From the NCBI RefSeq assembly GCF_006438965.1, contig NZ_RCZM01000007.1, forward strand, positions 118,565-182,564: DNA of 64,000 nucleotides. The letters are read 5' to 3'. This DNA comes from Pedococcus bigeumensis. Lineage in GTDB: Bacteria > Actinomycetota > Actinomycetes > Actinomycetales > Dermatophilaceae. This document shows positions 18,708 to 28,519 of the stretch, piece after piece. The position numbers and the translations under genes are program-made. The notes beneath the pieces were generated by a model. The model searched no databases, was not told the origin of the DNA, and saw only the letters and a program-made list of their open reading frames with translations. Position 1 is the first letter of the stretch, and each line of letters starts with the position of its first letter.

Positions 18708-21125
18708 GTGACTCCCTTCGAGGGGCCGGGTGCCCCCCACGCGCCAACACCCGTCCACGACGAGGCAACCGCGCCCCCACCCGCTGGTGGGGGTGCGGTA
18801 CCCGTGCGCGCCGACGGCGTGCAGCTCCTCGGGTCGGTGCCTGGCTCCGGCTACCGGGTCGCGCCCGCCCTCGTGCGGCGTGGCGACGGTCAGACGATCC
18901 AGCTGACCCCGCTGCTCTACGCCGTGCTGGAGCAAGTCGACGGCCGGCGCACCGCGGCAGAGGTGGCCGAGGCGGTGGGGGCCGCCATCGGACGCCAGGT
19001 GTCGGAGGGAGACGTGGAGACCCTGTGTGACAGCAAGCTGCGCACGCTGGGTGTGCTCAAGAAGGCGGATGGCTCGGACCCCGAGGTGCGCCGCTCGAAC
19101 CCGTTGCTGGCGCTGAGGTTCAAGTACGTCGTCTCCGACCCGGAGGTGACCCGGCGGATCACCGCCCCGTTCGCCCTGCTGTTCGCACCGGTCGTCGTGG
19201 TGGTCGTCATGGCCGCGTTCTTCGCGGTCTGCGGCTGGGTGCTGCTCCACAAGGGACTGGCGTCAGCCACCCACCAGGCGTTCGATCGGCCGGGCCTGCT
19301 GCTGACCGTGTTCGCGCTGACCGTCGTCTCGGCGGGCTTCCACGAGTTCGGTCACGCAGCGGGCGCTCGCTACGCAGGGTCGACGCCCGGTGCGATGGGG
19401 ACCGGCCTGTACCTCGTGTGGCCGGCGTTCTACACCGACGTCACCGACAGCTACCGGCTCGGTCGCGCGGGTCGCGTGCGCACCGACCTCGGCGGCCTCT
19501 ACTTCAACGCGATCGTCGCGGTCGCCATGTTCGGTGTCTGGTGGGGGACCGGCTGGGACGCCATCCTGCTGATCATCGCCACCCAGGTCCTCCAGATGGT
19601 GCGCCAGCTGGCCCCACTGGTGCGCTTCGACGGCTACCACGTCCTGGCCGACCTGACCGGGGTGCCCGACCTCTACCACCGGATCAAGCCGACCCTCGTG
19701 GGCCTGCTTCCCCGGCACTGGAACGACCCGGAGGCCAAGGTGCTCAAGCCGTGGGCCCGGGCCGTGGTCAGCGCGTGGGTGGTCGTCGTCGTCCCGTTGC
19801 TGCTGTTCTCCCTCGTGATGATGGTCCTGAGCTTCCCGCGGGTGGCGGGGACGGCGTGGGCCTCCGTGGGTCGGCAGTGGGCGCGGCTCGAGACGCAGTT
19901 CGGGGACGGGGACATGCTGGCCGTGTTCGTGCGGATCCTGTCGATCGTCGCCATCGCCCTGCCGGTGCTGGGCGTCATGTTCATCGTCACCAGGGTCGGT
20001 CGGCAGGTCGTCACCGGCACCTGGCGGGCCACCGAGGACCGCCCGGTGCGGCGTGCGCTCGCCGGCCTGCTCGCGCTGGCGATCGTGGCGGGGCTGGCCT
20101 GGTCGTGGTGGCCGCAGCCGGGCACCTACCGGCCCATCCAGGCCTACGAACGCGGCACGCTGGCCGACGGGGTCTCCCGCACGTTGCGCTCGGGGGTGCC
20201 GGCCACCCTGCAGGAGGGTCGGCAGGGCGCCGGACGAGCCGTGTGGCCGCAGGGTGCCGCGCTGCCCACCGCCGACGCGCCGGAGCTCGCGGTCGTCATG
20301 GTGCCGCGCGGCGGGCAGGCCCAGGCTGACGACACGGCGCAGCCCACCTGGGTCTTCCCCTTCAACCGTCCGTTGCCCCCCGGCGACGGTGGCAACCAGG
20401 CCATGGCCGTGAACACCACGGACGGGTCCACGGTCTACGACGTGGCCTTCGCCCTGGTCTGGGCGGACGGCGACACGGTCGCCAACACCAACGAGGCCTA
20501 CGCACTGGCGTCCTGCACCGGGTGCCAGACGGTGGCGGTGGCCTTCCAGGTCGTCCTCATCCTCGGGAACGCCAGCGTCGTCGTGCCGGAGAACGTCGCC
20601 GCGGCCGTCAACTACAGCTGTGTCCAATGCGTCACCCAGGCGCTCGCGACGCAGCTCGTGGTGACCCTGTCCGGCCCGTTGAGTGCTCAGAGCACGGCCG
20701 ACCTCGCCGCGCTCTGGAAGGAGATCGCCGCGTTCGGGGCCTCCATCCAGGACGTCCCGCTCAGCGAGCTGCAGCAGCGGTTGACCGACTTCGAGCGCCA
20801 GATCCTAGCCATCGTGCAGCAGGATCCTGCGTGGATCCCACCGTCTGCGGGCACCCAGCACACCCCGGGCGGGACTTCGACCACGGGACCGGCCGGAACG
20901 GCATCGCCGACCACGGGAGCCACCGGATCGTCCACTGCAGGCACGCCGTCGTCGACCCTCTCCTCGTCGAGCGCGCCCGGTTCTTCATCGAGTCCGGACA
21001 GCTCCACGCCGACCAGTCCGACCAGCCCGTCGAGTGGCACGGACCCGACGGCCTCGTCGACCCAGCCCACGCAGACCTCGACCGCGGCACCAGCGGACGT
21101 GGCGCAGGCCACGGCCACGTCCTGA
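18708..21125 (+). CDS. Membrane zinc metalloprotease (M50-like) with PqqD-like N-terminus
   Basis: 805-residue polytopic protein of the putative peptide zinc metalloprotease type. Residues ~39–117 resemble a PqqD/RRE winged helix (SGYRVAPALVRRGDGQTIQLT ... LTPLLYAVLEQVDGRRT). A helix near 155–180 precedes the active site His212-Glu213-x-x-His216 (HEFGHA); Asp308 in RFDGYHVL is the likely third ligand. Further helices follow to about 470. The outer domain has two CxxC pairs, Cys603/606 and Cys638/641, and a Ser/Thr/Pro tail from about 690. GTG 18708 sits just after the repeat-protein gene. Substrate is unknown; the repeat protein is the obvious candidate. Confidence 0.87.
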   Translation: MTPFEGPGAPHAPTPVHDEATAPPPAGGGAVPVRADGVQLLGSVPGSGYRVAPALVRRGDGQTIQLTPLLYAVLEQVDGRRTAAEVAEAVGAAIGRQVSEGDVETLCDSKLRTLGVLKKADGSDPEVRRSNPLLALRFKYVVSDPEVTRRITAPFALLFAPVVVVVVMAAFFAVCGWVLLHKGLASATHQAFDRPGLLLTVFALTVVSAGFHEFGHAAGARYAGSTPGAMGTGLYLVWPAFYTDVTDSYRLGRAGRVRTDLGGLYFNAIVAVAMFGVWWGTGWDAILLIIATQVLQMVRQLAPLVRFDGYHVLADLTGVPDLYHRIKPTLVGLLPRHWNDPEAKVLKPWARAVVSAWVVVVVPLLLFSLVMMVLSFPRVAGTAWASVGRQWARLETQFGDGDMLAVFVRILSIVAIALPVLGVMFIVTRVGRQVVTGTWRATEDRPVRRALAGLLALAIVAGLAWSWWPQPGTYRPIQAYERGTLADGVSRTLRSGVPATLQEGRQGAGRAVWPQGAALPTADAPELAVVMVPRGGQAQADDTAQPTWVFPFNRPLPPGDGGNQAMAVNTTDGSTVYDVAFALVWADGDTVANTNEAYALASCTGCQTVAVAFQVVLILGNASVVVPENVAAAVNYSCVQCVTQALATQLVVTLSGPLSAQSTADLAALWKEIAAFGASIQDVPLSELQQRLTDFERQILAIVQQDPAWIPPSAGTQHTPGGTSTTGPAGTASPTTGATGSSTAGTPSSTLSSSSAPGSSSSPDSSTPTSPTSPSSGTDPTASSTQPTQTSTAAPADVAQATATS

Positions 21126-21131
21126 CCGGCA

Positions 21132-21175
21132 GCTGCGCGGCATACCCTCCAGTGCAACGAGGTATGCCGCGCAGC
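21132..21175. terminator. Hairpin with GGCATACC/GGTATGCC arms after the M50 gene
   Basis: 15-base arms (GCTGCGCGGCATACC and its complement) enclose a 14-base loop, starting 7 bases after the M50 stop. It likely ends the repeat-protein/M50 transcript. The arm sequence resembles that of the palindrome at 11013. Confidence 0.7.
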
Positions 21176-21194
21176 GCACGGATGGGAGCAGCGA

Positions 21195-22067
21195 ATGGTC
21201 AACGGGGCCAGCGAGTTCGACGAGGGCTCAGCAGTCACCGCACGCGTGGGGGAGCCGGGGGTCTACGACTCGGCGCTGGGCGAGGGCTGGCGGATCGGCG
21301 GGGGAGTCAACGGTGGGGTGCTCCTCGCCATCGCCGGACGTGCCCTGGCGACCGAGCTCGGCACGGCGGACGGCGACCGTCCCGCCCATCCGGACCCGCT
21401 CGCGATCAGCGCCTACTACCTGACGCCCGGCGTCCCCGGGCCGGCCACGGTACGCACCTCGGTAGTGCGTCGCGGTCGCGCAGTGTCCACGGGCCAGGCG
21501 TCGCTGCTGCAGGACGACGGCGCAGGAGGCGAGGTCGAGCGGGTCCGGTTCCTCGCGACCTACGGCGACCTGGAGTCGGTCGACGGCGACATCACGACCT
21601 CGGCCGCCCCACCGGACCTCCCGCCGCCGGACCGGTGCATCTCGGCGGCGCAGGCGCCACCGGACTTCCTCAAGCACGCCTCGCTGCTCCAGCGACTCGA
21701 CATGCGCCTCGACCCCGCCACGACGGGCTGGGCGGTCGGCGAGCCGTCCGGCAACGGCGTCATCCGGGGCTGGCTGCGGATGGCCGACGGCCGCGAGCCC
21801 GACCCGCTGCTGCTGCTCCTTGCCGTCGACGCGCTGCCTCCGGTGGCGTTCGAGCTCGGCCTGCCGGGCTGGACGCCGACGCTCGAGCTCACCGCGCACG
21901 TGCGCGCCCGGCCGGCTCCGGGTTGGCTGCGGGTGAGCCTGACGAACCGCACCCTGGCCGGTGGCTTCCTCGAGGAGGACGCCGAGGTGTGGGACAGCGA
22001 AGGGCGCCTGGTCGCGCTCTCGCGCCAGCTGGCGAGGGCGTCAGCTCCGGCTCCCGACCGCCGGTAG
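21195..22067 (+). CDS. Thioesterase-fold (TesB-like) family protein
   Basis: 290-residue double hot-dog protein of the acyl-CoA thioesterase-like family. Signatures: EGWRIGGGVNGGVLLAIAGRAL near residues 28–50, LAISAYYLTPGVPGPATVRTSVVRRGRAVSTGQASLL-type strand pattern, and a C-terminal half with PDPLLLLLAVDALPP and LTAHVRARPAPGWLRV. The enzyme probably hydrolyses or binds acyl-CoA thioesters. ATG 21195 has GGGAG eleven bases upstream. It ends 12 bases before ychF. Confidence 0.82.
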   Translation: MVNGASEFDEGSAVTARVGEPGVYDSALGEGWRIGGGVNGGVLLAIAGRALATELGTADGDRPAHPDPLAISAYYLTPGVPGPATVRTSVVRRGRAVSTGQASLLQDDGAGGEVERVRFLATYGDLESVDGDITTSAAPPDLPPPDRCISAAQAPPDFLKHASLLQRLDMRLDPATTGWAVGEPSGNGVIRGWLRMADGREPDPLLLLLAVDALPPVAFELGLPGWTPTLELTAHVRARPAPGWLRVSLTNRTLAGGFLEEDAEVWDSEGRLVALSRQLARASAPAPDRR

Positions 22068-22079
22068 ACTCTCGGCCTT

Positions 22080-23165
<1,086 letters not shown>

Positions 23166-23185
23166 AGCCGCAGGTCAGAGCCTAT

Positions 23186-24304
23186 TTAGGCGTCATCTGC
23201 CCTCACAGTGCCCTCACCAGATCCGAGGACCTCGGCCACGAGGCGGGCTGACGCGTCGCGGACTCGGTCTTCAGCCGACGGCCACAGGTGGGCGTAGGTG
23301 GTCAGAGTGGTGGTCGACTTGGCGTGGCCCAGAGCCCGCTGGACCGCCACGACGTCGCAGCCAGAGGCGATGAGCCCGGAGGCGTAGAAGTGCCGCAGGT
23401 CGTGCAGTCGGACGCCCTCGATCCCAGCCCTGAACAAAGTGGTCCGCCACCGGTAACCGACGGTGTTCTGGTGGGGCGGAACGCCCTCGACGCCCGCGAA
23501 GAGCCAGCCGTTGAAGAGACCCAGCTCGACGTGCTGGGCGAGCATCTGGGCGAGCGCGTCGGGGATGTGGACAGTGCGCTCGGAGTTGTACTTCGGGAGC
23601 CGGATGTCGAGCTCGCCGCCGGTGAGTCGCTGGACCTGTCGGCTCACCTGAACCTGGCGGCGCAGGAAGTCGACGTCTTCGACGCGCAGGGCTGCGGCCT
23701 CGCCAAGGCGCAGGCCGGCGAAGGCGCACAGCCCGACGAACGCCGTGAACCGTGGGTGGGAGGCGTCGAGAATGCGTCGAACGACCTCCGGGGCGGGGAT
23801 CGTCATCGCCGCCTCGCGCTTGCGCAGGCGGGGGAGGCGGACCGAGAGGGTGGGGTCGACGGCGATCATCCCGTCGCGGACGGCAGCCCGGAAGACCGAT
23901 CGCACGTTGACGAACCGGGTCTTGATCGTGCCCGGCGCCAGGGGTCGTGGTCGCTTCTGGGTGGGGATGGTCATCGACTTGACCCACGCCTCGATGTGGC
24001 TGGGGCGGACGCGGCGTAGGTCGACGTCAGCGAAGGTGGTGGACCGGGCGGCCAGTGACATCGCCTGCCGGGTGCCGTCGGTCCAGACCTGGTCGCGTTC
24101 CCACGCCTCGAAGTAGCGGACGAAGGACACCTTCCCTGCCTCGGGGTCGACCCACCGTCCCCGATCCAGGGCGTCGAGCTGCTGACGCCGCCACCGGACG
24201 GCGTCGGCCTGCCTGGGGAACGACCGCTCGTGCTGCCGGCCCGTCTCGGGGTTTCGGTACCGGGCGCGCCAGGACTCACCGCGACGGCTGATCCCCTCAG
24301 GCAT
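23186..24304 (-). CDS. Tyrosine recombinase/integrase
   Basis: 372-residue phage-type integrase. The N-terminal AP2-like arm domain reads ISRRGESWRARYRNPETGRQ; a core-binding domain follows (about 60–160). The catalytic domain keeps Arg in GLRLGEAAAL, His-x-x-Arg in HDLRHFYAS, His in LGHAKS and the nucleophile Tyr in TTLTTYAHL. ATG 24304 has GGGAA five bases upstream; 24316 is an alternative. It faces the ychF 3' end, suggesting integration there, and is divergent from the Xis-like gene. Confidence 0.94.
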   Translation of the reverse strand: MPEGISRRGESWRARYRNPETGRQHERSFPRQADAVRWRRQQLDALDRGRWVDPEAGKVSFVRYFEAWERDQVWTDGTRQAMSLAARSTTFADVDLRRVRPSHIEAWVKSMTIPTQKRPRPLAPGTIKTRFVNVRSVFRAAVRDGMIAVDPTLSVRLPRLRKREAAMTIPAPEVVRRILDASHPRFTAFVGLCAFAGLRLGEAAALRVEDVDFLRRQVQVSRQVQRLTGGELDIRLPKYNSERTVHIPDALAQMLAQHVELGLFNGWLFAGVEGVPPHQNTVGYRWRTTLFRAGIEGVRLHDLRHFYASGLIASGCDVVAVQRALGHAKSTTTLTTYAHLWPSAEDRVRDASARLVAEVLGSGEGTVRADDA

Positions 24305-24530
24305 CGAGATTCCCATGGTGCTGCGCGATGAAGGCCATGCCATTCCTCTCCGAGGTCGCCACGTTAGCCGCGACCTCCGACGGCGGTCGAGGCCGACTGG
24401 TGGCCCGTTCCGGACATTCACGGTTGTCGCCGGACCCGACAGCAATTCCTCCAGATGACCACCGACGACGACCCGTCGGCATTCGTCAGCGACAGGCCGA
24501 ACCCACCAGCATCGCGAGGAGATCGTCGTC

Positions 24531-24839
24531 ATGAGCCAGAACGCCAAGGACCAGGAGCAGCTGGGGCTGTGGGACAGCGTTGGGGACCCCCAGAACGCGG
24601 ATCGACGCACGTCACGGCCCGTACCTCCGCTGCCAGCCCGTCGGCCGGCAAAGCCGATGGAGTACCAGGAGCTGTGGGACATCGACGACCTGGCCAACTA
24701 CCTCGGGGTGCCCAAGCAGACGATCTACTCGTGGCGGACGACGGGCTACGGACCGAAGGGGATGCGGATCGGGAAGCACCTGCGCTGGCGTGCAGCGACC
24801 GTGATCACCTGGACGCTCGGACTGGAACAGAACCAGTGA
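24531..24839 (+). CDS. AlpA/Xis-like helix-turn-helix protein
   Basis: 102-residue protein whose C-terminal half (about residues 45–100) is a MerR-type winged helix of the excisionase/AlpA class: LWDIDDLANYLGVPKQTIYSW, then GPKGMRIGKHLRWR. GAGGAGATCG precedes ATG 24531. It probably directs excision or regulates the divergent integrase. Its stop overlaps the start of the next gene as GTGA. Confidence 0.87.
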   Translation: MSQNAKDQEQLGLWDSVGDPQNADRRTSRPVPPLPARRPAKPMEYQELWDIDDLANYLGVPKQTIYSWRTTGYGPKGMRIGKHLRWRAATVITWTLGLEQNQ

Positions 24840-25210
24840 CGCGAGATGGCCGCGAAGTCCGTGCATGCCCTCGCTGCGGTCGGGTGATCCCAGAGGCGCG
24901 GCCCCCTGGACCCGGACGACCCAAGCGGTGGTGTTCGCCGCAGTGCCGCCGGGCAGCGTCGGAGGAGAGACGCGCGGCGGACAGTGGAGCCATCGGCATC
25001 CGGTATATCGACACCGTGGTCTCGATCGAGGACCACGTCCGGGCCGTCCTCAACTCTCCAGCCGCCTGCCGCCGGGTGCTGCGAGAGCTGGGGGACCGCG
25101 CCGCCCGCGGCGACCTCGTTGACGCACGGTGGCGCAGCGTCCTGACAGACTTGGAGCACCTGCGTCAGCCCGCAGGTCGGCCGCGGGAACGCTACCTGTG
25201 GCGCCGTTGA
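24836..25210 (+). CDS. Small zinc-finger protein of a mobile element
   Basis: 124-residue protein starting at GTG 24836, which overlaps the Xis-like stop (GTGA). Residues ~9–35 hold a CPRCG ... WCSPQCR four-cysteine zinc-binding knuckle; the rest is Arg/Glu-rich and helical (EDHVRAVLNSPAACRRVLRELGDRAARGD). Function is unknown. Translational coupling to the Xis-like gene implies a role in the element, for example DNA binding. An in-frame extension to 24455 overlaps the previous gene and is rejected. Confidence 0.7.
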   Translation: MTRDGREVRACPRCGRVIPEARPPGPGRPKRWCSPQCRRAASEERRAADSGAIGIRYIDTVVSIEDHVRAVLNSPAACRRVLRELGDRAARGDLVDARWRSVLTDLEHLRQPAGRPRERYLWRR

Positions 25211-25402
25211 CGGAATTTCGTCCGCCAGAACCTCGCCGACAATGCATGAGGTGTGTGGGACATCGCGGTAGGCGGTTTGGTGGGGGGTACGGGTCGGAGA
25301 GCCGGGTACGGCGGCCGGTGGCGTTTCGGGGCGCAACGGTGACACCAAGGGGGTGGAGAGACGCTCCTTGCGCAAAGCCATCTGTGCTCACGCCTGCTGG
25401 CG

Positions 25403-25874
25403 TCAGGGCAGGCTGGGCTCTGGGTGGTCGTCCGCGAACTTCTCAGCGGCGTTCTGGTCGATGAGGCCTTGGTTTAGGAGCCAATCGACGGCGCGACGCT
25501 GGGCTCGGACATCACGAAAGGCGTGCCAGGGCGCGATCAGCGCGGGCAGGTGCTCGTAGAGCTGGACCTTGAACCGACGGAACCGCTCCGCGACCTTGGA
25601 GCACGTCGGCCAGGCGCCGTCCTGCCGCACCGTCGGTGACGCCCGCAGCGAAGTCGGCCATGTCCTGGTACCAGACGTACGACGGGACCGGGTCGATGGA
25701 AATGAGATCGCGCTCGTCGATCTCAACGGGGTTCTCGCCGTCGATGCCGGTGTCGCTGGTCCAGAACGCCACCTGGCCTGTCTGCGGGTCGAGCAGCCAT
25801 CGGTGCTCGTAATCCATCTGATCCGCGAGCGCGGTGGCGATCTCTTCAACGTCGATCCCGCCGAGGTCGAGCAC
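25403..25874 (-). pseudogene. UPF0158-like gene broken by a frameshift
   Basis: The 5' part (GTG 25874 onward) reads MLDLGGIDVEEIATALADQ ... YVWYQDMADFAAG, then RRLADVLQGRGA. The next residues expected, FRRFKVQLYEHLPALI with AVDWLLNQGLIDQ, lie in another frame that runs to 25403. One extra G in GAGCGGTTCCG (about 25580–25588, minus strand) restores continuity if removed. The joined product of about 155 residues matches the UPF0158 family (unknown function). Either a decayed gene or a sequencing slip. Confidence 0.72.
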
Positions 25875-25979
25875 CCACTCAGGCTATAACCCGAGCCAGG
25901 GGTCCCGGAAGCAGCGGACCTACGGTTAGCAAGGGCTCACCGTCCGGACTGCGGCACGAGCGGTCGTTCGCTCGCGCGG

Positions 25980-26291
25980 TCAGCCCGCCGCTACGCGCTC
26001 AATTGCTTGTCGCAGGTCGCGCAGTGCTGGGATGCCCCGTAGTCCGTCTGGGGTGGTGTAGAGCCGACAGGACAGGGCTGGCGATGCGTCGGGCCGGGCG
26101 AATGGGTCGAGGCCGTTGAGCAGGATGGTTGGGGAGCCGATGAAGCCACACTGCCGCGCCTGCTCTTGGCTGGCGATGATGGTGTGGGTGATGGTGGCCT
26201 TCACTCGAGTGTCTGCCACGGCGTTCGTGATCAGCTCGGCGGCGGAGGCATCGTTTGGGCAGTCCGGCATGACCAGCAGTTCGATGTCCAC
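25980..26291 (-). CDS. Small thioredoxin-fold-like protein
   Basis: 103-residue protein from GTG 26291. The start VDIELLVMPDCPNDASAAELI, the central TIIASQEQARQCGFIGSPTILLNGLDPF and the SPT-type cis-Pro segment resemble thioredoxin-fold proteins; there is a single Cys at the motif (PDCPND) rather than CxxC. A second Cys lies in RQCGF. The start lies just after the stop of the zinc-ribbon gene (26294), so both are cotranscribed. Function unknown; possible redox or thiol-transfer role. Confidence 0.66.
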   Translation of the reverse strand: MDIELLVMPDCPNDASAAELITNAVADTRVKATITHTIIASQEQARQCGFIGSPTILLNGLDPFARPDASPALSCRLYTTPDGLRGIPALRDLRQAIERVAAG

Positions 26292-26293
26292 GG

Positions 26294-26605
26294 CTATGGC
26301 AGGCACTTGCCGAGCCACCGGAGTTTGCCGCCGATGAATCTGTTCTGGTGCCACCCCAGGCGCATGACCTCAGTGCGGAGGTTGCGGAACTGACCCCGGG
26401 CGGCTGCGACCGGTCCGTGCTTGCCCTCGTCCTCGATTTCCCACGCCCGGTGGTGCACAAAGTGGGCGCACTGTAGGCAGAGGCGAACCTCCGGGTGGTC
26501 GCCCAGCTGGAGCATCCGGGCGGGGGCATCGATCGAGCCGCAGCACCAGCACTGCGCGCTCCGATCATCGTTCTCGTCGATCGCGGTGACGGGTTCGGCG
26601 CTCAT
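26294..26605 (-). CDS. Small double-CxxC (zinc-ribbon-like) protein
   Basis: 103-residue protein. Residues ~17–50 contain QCWCCGSIDAPARM and VRLCLQCAHFVHHRAW, two cysteine pairs that look like a zinc ribbon. The C-terminal half is basic (RNLRTEVMRLGWHQNRFIGGKLRWLG). ATG 26605 follows a weak upstream region; the frame is open to 26710. Cotranscribed with the thioredoxin-fold-like gene. No function known. Confidence 0.65.
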   Translation of the reverse strand: MSAEPVTAIDENDDRSAQCWCCGSIDAPARMLQLGDHPEVRLCLQCAHFVHHRAWEIEDEGKHGPVAAARGQFRNLRTEVMRLGWHQNRFIGGKLRWLGKCLP

Positions 26606-26729
26606 GTGCCCAGTCTGCGCGACCGCGTCACCTCCCGGAAGTGATCGCGGGGGCGCTGTCATCGGCATGTGCGTGCATATCGACGCCGTTTCGCGGTATG
26701 ACGCACCCATCCCGGACGCTCACGGACTG

Positions 26730-27638
26730 TCAGCGCACGGATCCGACAGCTTTGAGGATGACGTTCACCACCTCCTGCGGGTGGGAGATCATCACGTCAT
26801 GGGCCGAGTCGACCGTGCTCACCGTGGCGCCGGCGCGTCGGGCCATGAACAGCTGACCGCCGGGGGAGATGGCGTGGTCCTGCAGGGTGACGAGGTCCCA
26901 GCTGGGGATGGTCTTCCATGCCGGCTCGCCGGAGGGTTCGGTCTGCGCGAAGTAGCTGAGTGGACGTTGTGTCGCGGCCAGGACTGCCGCGGCGGCGGGG
27001 CTGCGGTCGCCGGCGAAGACGACGCGGAACGACGATGGCCTGATGTAGACGTCGACGTCCTGCCCGCCAGGCGCAGCGGGGTTCTGGGCGGGGCGCACCA
27101 GCGTGGTTTCGGGTCCGAGGAGTGAGCCCGGGTAGGTCGCGGGGTCGTACGAGGTGACGATCGCCTGACCGGCGTCCGGGACGAAGGCGGCGACGTAGAC
27201 GAGGGCCTTGACGTTGTCGGCCCCTCGCGCCGCGTTGGTGATCACGGCACCTCCGTAGGAGTGCCCGACGAGGACGACCGGACCGGGGATGGTCGCCAGG
27301 ACCGACCGCACGTAGTCCGCGTCGTTCGTGAGCCCGCGCAGCGGGTTGGCAGGGGCGATGACGTCGTACCCGAGTCGTTGCAGGCGTGTGACCTCCTCGC
27401 TCCAGCCGGAAGCGTCGGCGAAGGCCCCGTGCACGAGGACGATGGTGGGCTTGGCGCCACTCGTGCTGACGTACCTTGCTTGCGGGGCAGAGGTGGCGGT
27501 GCCGTGGGCGGTGGCGGCTTCGGCGCGGCCGGAGGAGCCGGCGGCGAGTGAGCCGCTGACGGGCAGGAGGGCGACGACCGCGGCAGCGGCGAGGCCGCTC
27601 CAGCGGGCGCGGCCGATGAGACGTGGGTTCGCGGACAT
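26730..27638 (-). CDS. Secreted alpha/beta hydrolase
   Basis: 302-residue exported protein. A Tat/Sec-like signal (RARWSGLAAAAVVALLPVSGSLAAG, here split as RARWSG and the hydrophobic core) covers residues ~10–45. The hydrolase domain has LVHGAFADASGWS, the nucleophile elbow GHSYGGA and a C-terminal DSAHDVMISHP with the likely catalytic His. It closely resembles the cytoplasmic hydrolase at 32346 (HGAFADSSGWS, VVLVGHSYGGAVV), suggesting paralogues, one exported. Substrate unknown; relatives include salicylate-esterase-type plant-like hydrolases. Confidence 0.87.
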   Translation of the reverse strand: MSANPRLIGRARWSGLAAAAVVALLPVSGSLAAGSSGRAEAATAHGTATSAPQARYVSTSGAKPTIVLVHGAFADASGWSEEVTRLQRLGYDVIAPANPLRGLTNDADYVRSVLATIPGPVVLVGHSYGGAVITNAARGADNVKALVYVAAFVPDAGQAIVTSYDPATYPGSLLGPETTLVRPAQNPAAPGGQDVDVYIRPSSFRVVFAGDRSPAAAAVLAATQRPLSYFAQTEPSGEPAWKTIPSWDLVTLQDHAISPGGQLFMARRAGATVSTVDSAHDVMISHPQEVVNVILKAVGSVR

Positions 27639-27730
27639 GGCAGTTCTCTCTTCCTTGGTATGGCGTGAGTGCGGGTGGAGGCGGACGTGGACAGCCGTCC
27701 GCAGGAGCAGCGCGTCGGGGGCTGCGCCGG

Positions 27731-28519
27731 TCAGACGGTGGCCACCATGCCGCCGTCGATCAGCACGTCCGTGCCCGTGAGGTTGCCGACCGTGCCGGAG
27801 GCGAGCAGGAGGACCGTCCGGGCGACTTCCTCGGGACGAGTGAAGCGCCGGGTCGCGGTGTCGGCGATGGCGGCCTGCTTCACGGCAGCAGGATCCTGGC
27901 CACTGGCCTGGCCCACGGTCTCGGCGACGCCACCCGGTCCGAGCCACAGCGCCGTCTCCACCGGACCGGGGCTGACGGTGTTGACCCGTACACCTGCGGG
28001 GCCGAGCTCCTTGGAGAGGGACTTGCAGAAACTTCGCAGCGCGGCCTTGGCCGCGCTGTAGTCGATGACACCGGGATCGGGCAGGGCGGCGTTGACCGAG
28101 CAGATGGTGACGATCGCCGATGGAGCGGCATCCAACAGGTGCGGCAACGCAGCACGCGTCGCTCGTACGGCGGAGAGAAGGTTGAGCTCGAGGGCCCACT
28201 GCCATTCTTCATCGGCGACGGCGAGAAAGCCGTCGGTACGCGGACGCACGCCACCCACGTTGTTGACCAGCAGGTCGACCCGCCCGAACCGTGAGACCGC
28301 CTCGTCCACCAGAGCCTGGCAACCGCTGCTCGTGGTGAGGTCACCCAGGACCACGGCGACGTCGTGCTCCTCGGTCAGTGCGGACAGCTCGCTCGAGCCA
28401 CGCAGGGCGCCGGCTGCGACCTTGGCTCCCTCCTGGCAGAGTGCGCGTGCCACGTGGAAGCCGATCCCTTGGCTGGCCCCGGTCACCACTGCCACCTTGC
28501 CGCCGAGCTCGAGGTTCAT
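27731..28519 (-). CDS. Short-chain dehydrogenase/reductase
   Basis: 262-residue classical SDR, NAD(P)-dependent. Cofactor motif TGASQGIG (about residues 13–20), structural NNVGG near 87, and catalytic Ser, Tyr-x-x-x-Lys in CSVNAAL...DYSAAKAAL. The C-terminal GTDVLIDGGM is typical. The ATG overlaps the upstream hydrolase stop by four bases (ATGA), so the two form an operon. Substrate unknown. Confidence 0.92.
   Translation of the reverse strand: MNLELGGKVAVVTGASQGIGFHVARALCQEGAKVAAGALRGSSELSALTEEHDVAVVLGDLTTSSGCQALVDEAVSRFGRVDLLVNNVGGVRPRTDGFLAVADEEWQWALELNLLSAVRATRAALPHLLDAAPSAIVTICSVNAALPDPGVIDYSAAKAALRSFCKSLSKELGPAGVRVNTVSPGPVETALWLGPGGVAETVGQASGQDPAAVKQAAIADTATRRFTRPEEVARTVLLLASGTVGNLTGTDVLIDGGMVATV

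Noticed and set aside
19263..20627. Minus-strand frame opposite the M50 gene
   Set aside because: Antisense shadow; His/Arg/Gly-rich with no structure, and the plus-strand gene has clear catalytic motifs.
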